Assembly: GCA_035399665.1 (NCBI GenBank)
Contig: DAOPJM010000026.1
Location: forward strand, 1-25,064
Length of the DNA stretch: 25,064 nucleotides
Source of the DNA: DAOPJM01 sp035399665
Lineage (GTDB): Bacteria; Bacillota; Clostridia; Christensenellales; CAG-138
Direction of reading: 5' to 3'
The notes under the pieces were generated by a model, which searched no databases, was not told the origin of the DNA, and worked only from the letters and a program-made list of their open reading frames with translations. This document shows positions 23,237 to 25,064 of this stretch, one piece after another. Each line of letters begins with the position of its first letter. Within the stretch, counting starts at the first letter, position 1. Both the position numbers and the translations under genes were made by a program.

Positions 23237-23265
23237 TTGACAAGTGAACGAACGTTTACTATAAT
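23237..23265 (+). promoter_or_regulatory. Consensus SigA promoter of the methyltransferase-TetR gene
   Basis: A perfect TTGACA (23237-23242) and a perfect TATAAT (23260-23265) are separated by 17 bp. The spacer is filled by the first operator. The expected start is near 23272, inside the second operator. Confidence 0.8.
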
Positions 23266-23285
23266 GTAGTGAACGAACGTTTACT
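23243..23285. promoter_or_regulatory. Two identical 18-bp operators over the promoter
   Basis: The near-palindrome AGTGAACGAACGTTTACT occurs at 23243-23260 and again at 23268-23285, 25 bp centre to centre. The first fills the -35/-10 spacer and the second covers the transcription start up to the SD. Such sites are typical of TetR-family repressors, and the gene directly downstream encodes one, so autoregulation is likely. Confidence 0.8.
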
Positions 23286-23296
23286 TGGAGGTGAAC

Positions 23297-24700
23297 ATGG
23301 ACAAGTCAAGTATGACCGCGCTTATGGCGGCATTCGCCGTGGCGTATCACAACGAGCGGAGCGAAAACCCCGTGTTTTGCGACAAGCTTATCCGAAGCTT
23401 TATCTCGGATGCGGAATACGAGAGCATTAAGGGCTATCTGCTGTCGGGCTGGGACTTTTTTGCTCCCGATGACATGGAGCGTCCCGATGACGCTGCGGCT
23501 CTTGATTGGATAGTAAATCATCAGCTTGCGCCCACACCCCTTGCGCGATCCGCGTTCAACCTTGACGCGCTGAAGGTCGCCGTCATGAGCGGCGCAAGCC
23601 AATACGTCATACTTGGCGCGGGGCTTGACAGCTTCGCGTGGCGTGAAAAGGAATTGTTGACAAACCTGACGGTGTTTGAACTTGACCATCCAAAGACGCA
23701 AGCCGACAAGCTTGAGCGCGTAAGCCGTGCGGGGCTTGACGTTCCCGCCAACCTGCGACTTGTGCCTGTGGACTTAGAAAATGACGACATAAAAGCCGCC
23801 CTCATGGAGAGTGGCTTTGACATAAGCCGCAAGACCCATTTCTCTCTGTTGGGTGTGAGCTATTACCTTACGCGTGAAAGCCTTGCCGCAATTTTAGACA
23901 AGCTTGGCTCCATCTGCGCCGAGGGCAGCAGCATATCCTTCGACTGTCCCGACGGCGGATTGTTCTGCTCAAAGACAAGGCGTGTCGTGAACATGCTGCA
24001 AATGGCGGCTGCGGGCGGTGAGCGAATGCGCTTCTCGGCCGACGAGTTTGAGCTTATGAGCCTGCTTGAACCCTCTCATTTTCTTATATATGAATACCTC
24101 AATCCCGAAATGGTACAGCTAAGCTGCTTCGATCAACGCGATGACGGACTGACCGCCTTTGAGCATATCGCGCTCGTGACCGCCGTACTTAAGGGCGCGC
24201 AAGAGCTGAACACCAAAGAGAAGATTATTCAGACCTCGCTTGCGCTGTTCGCCAAATACGGCTTTGAGGCCGTGTCTGTGAGCGACATTGCGCAGCGTCT
24301 CTCCCTCTCCAAGGGTGCGCTGTACCGCCATTTCGCAAGCAAGCGCGCCATCCTTGACGCCATTGTGGAGCGAATGGAACAGACCCGTCACGAGCCGGAT
24401 GCAAACGAGCTTTCAGCCTATGGTGAGGAGCTTTTGAGCTATTGGACGACAGGCTTCCCCTGTCGGTTTCGGCGTATGCTCACCTTGGAGCAGTACGCAA
24501 AACCCGCCATGCGGGAACTGTATGCGAAATACTTTACGACAGGCGCTCTTGCAAGGCTTGCGGAGCGCTTCCCCGCGCTCGGCGCTCAAGGCGCGTTGGA
24601 ATACTATTCTCCCTTTCCGCTGCTGTATGCCATTTTCGACCATGACGATGACAGGCAGCAGGTCAAAGAGCTTTTTGATAGTCTTAATCGCCGCGGGTGA
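23297..24700 (+). CDS. Fusion of LCM-type SAM-dependent methyltransferase with TetR-family regulator
   Basis: A 467-residue two-domain protein. Residues about 5-300 resemble the leucine carboxyl methyltransferase (PPM1/LCM-like) class I family. VILGAGLDSFAWR (about 104-116) is the SAM-binding loop, FELDHP (127-132) is the acidic ribose-binding segment, and LLGVSYYLT (about 184-192) is the later conserved block. Residues about 306-355 are a TetR helix-turn-helix (KEKIIQTSLALFAKYGFEAVS, with SVSDIAQRLSLSKGALYRHF as recognition region). A ligand-binding-like helical domain runs to the end. There is no stop, SD or frame break at the junction. The ATG at 23297 has GGAGG at 5-nt spacing; an upstream TTG at 23285 would include the SD. 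The methyl acceptor and ligand are unknown. Confidence 0.85.
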   Translation: MDKSSMTALMAAFAVAYHNERSENPVFCDKLIRSFISDAEYESIKGYLLSGWDFFAPDDMERPDDAAALDWIVNHQLAPTPLARSAFNLDALKVAVMSGASQYVILGAGLDSFAWREKELLTNLTVFELDHPKTQADKLERVSRAGLDVPANLRLVPVDLENDDIKAALMESGFDISRKTHFSLLGVSYYLTRESLAAILDKLGSICAEGSSISFDCPDGGLFCSKTRRVVNMLQMAAAGGERMRFSADEFELMSLLEPSHFLIYEYLNPEMVQLSCFDQRDDGLTAFEHIALVTAVLKGAQELNTKEKIIQTSLALFAKYGFEAVSVSDIAQRLSLSKGALYRHFASKRAILDAIVERMEQTRHEPDANELSAYGEELLSYWTTGFPCRFRRMLTLEQYAKPAMRELYAKYFTTGALARLAERFPALGAQGALEYYSPFPLLYAIFDHDDDRQQVKELFDSLNRRG

Positions 24701-24731
24701 TGGGCTTCGTCCGCCTGTTCGCAACGACGGG

Positions 24732-25064
24732 TTACAGCTTGTCGGGATTGTTGCCCTGTATGTAGGCTTCGGCTTGGGCGATAAACGCTTTCGCCGACGC
24801 AGAAGGCTTCTGCCCTAAGTTGACCGCTATGCCGAGGTTGCGAAACGCCTTCGGGGTAAGCTCGCGTTTGACAAGGTGTCTGTCGCTGTGCGCCATTACA
24901 AGCTCCGGAAGTATGCTTATTCCAAGCCCGTTCTCGACCATAGCCATTATCGCATAATCATCGGTCGTTGACATCTCGGGGCGTTTCTTGGGCGCGAACC
25001 TGCGTGTCCATGACTCCTTGTTCTTGGTGTCCGCCTCCCATATGAAGGGGTACTCGATGAGATC
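24732..25064 (-). CDS. LysR-family transcriptional regulator, C-terminal part only
   Basis: The last 110 codons of a LysR-type regulator; the N-terminal DNA-binding domain lies beyond the window edge. The visible part is the end of the substrate-binding domain, with the characteristic VENGLGISILPE segment followed by a C-terminal helix. The frame remains open to the window end, so the gene is partial and not shown to be broken. It is convergent with the methyltransferase-TetR gene, 31 bp apart. Its target and effector cannot be told. Confidence 0.85.
   Translation of the reverse strand, partial: DLIEYPFIWEADTKNKESWTRRFAPKKRPEMSTTDDYAIMAMVENGLGISILPELVMAHSDRHLVKRELTPKAFRNLGIAVNLGQKPSASAKAFIAQAEAYIQGNNPDKL

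Noticed and set aside
23243..23285. Short CRISPR-like or phage attachment repeat
   Set aside because: Only two copies with a 7-bp gap, both near-palindromic and exactly placed on a promoter; an operator pair explains them.

Overview
The window looks like chromosomal DNA from an endospore-forming member of the Bacillota, most likely class Clostridia. The evidence is a spoIVA-gpr-spoIIP block, a YtxC-type sporulation gene, Gram-positive promoters of the TTGACA-17-TATAAT type, strong Shine-Dalgarno (SD) sites on most genes, and lipoproteins with Thr/Pro/Glu linkers. Base composition is moderately GC-rich by eye. A run of 100 N at 22946-23045 shows a scaffolded draft or metagenome assembly. No rRNA, tRNA, CRISPR array, transposase or phage gene was seen.

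Layout. 1-1148: a dispersed repeat, then a lipoprotein polysaccharide deacetylase. 1184-4548 (minus): spoIIP, gpr and spoIVA. 4702-9724 (plus): an ABC exporter, a DegV/FakB fatty-acid-binding protein and a large GT-C-like membrane protein, probably one operon. 9725-10131: non-coding, with two inverted copies of the dispersed repeat and terminators. 10132-14111 (minus): a compact five-gene lipid operon, in transcription order AMP-forming ligase with fused carrier domain, two PlsC-like acyltransferases, a free acyl carrier protein (ACP) and an LRAT/NlpC-P60-like protein. 14306-17283: ytxC, a convergent DUF368/PopT undecaprenyl-phosphate transporter, and a membrane-anchored HtrA-like protease. 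17284-17813: a 530-bp structured non-coding stretch. 17814-22779 (plus): engB, a zinc-ribbon protein, a metallophosphoesterase, leuS and a lipoprotein overlapping leuS. 22780-23296: terminator, assembly gap, repeat remnant and a promoter carrying two identical operators. 23297-24700: a fusion of an LCM-type SAM methyltransferase with a TetR regulator. 24732-25064 (minus): the C-terminal part of a LysR regulator cut by the window edge.

The best candidate for an undescribed system is the lipid operon. All its genes overlap or nearly touch. It contains activation, carriage and transfer functions for an acyl group, but no ketosynthase or other chain-building enzyme. Several of its conserved motifs are altered: FPQG instead of FPEG in both acyltransferases, a degenerate ligase P-loop, and Gln in place of the second His in the LRAT-like protein. 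Second is the methyltransferase-TetR fusion with twin operators. Third is a set of three genes whose promoters place the start site at the ATG itself, predicting leaderless mRNAs.

All functions are inferred from motifs and context read by eye. No database search was run.
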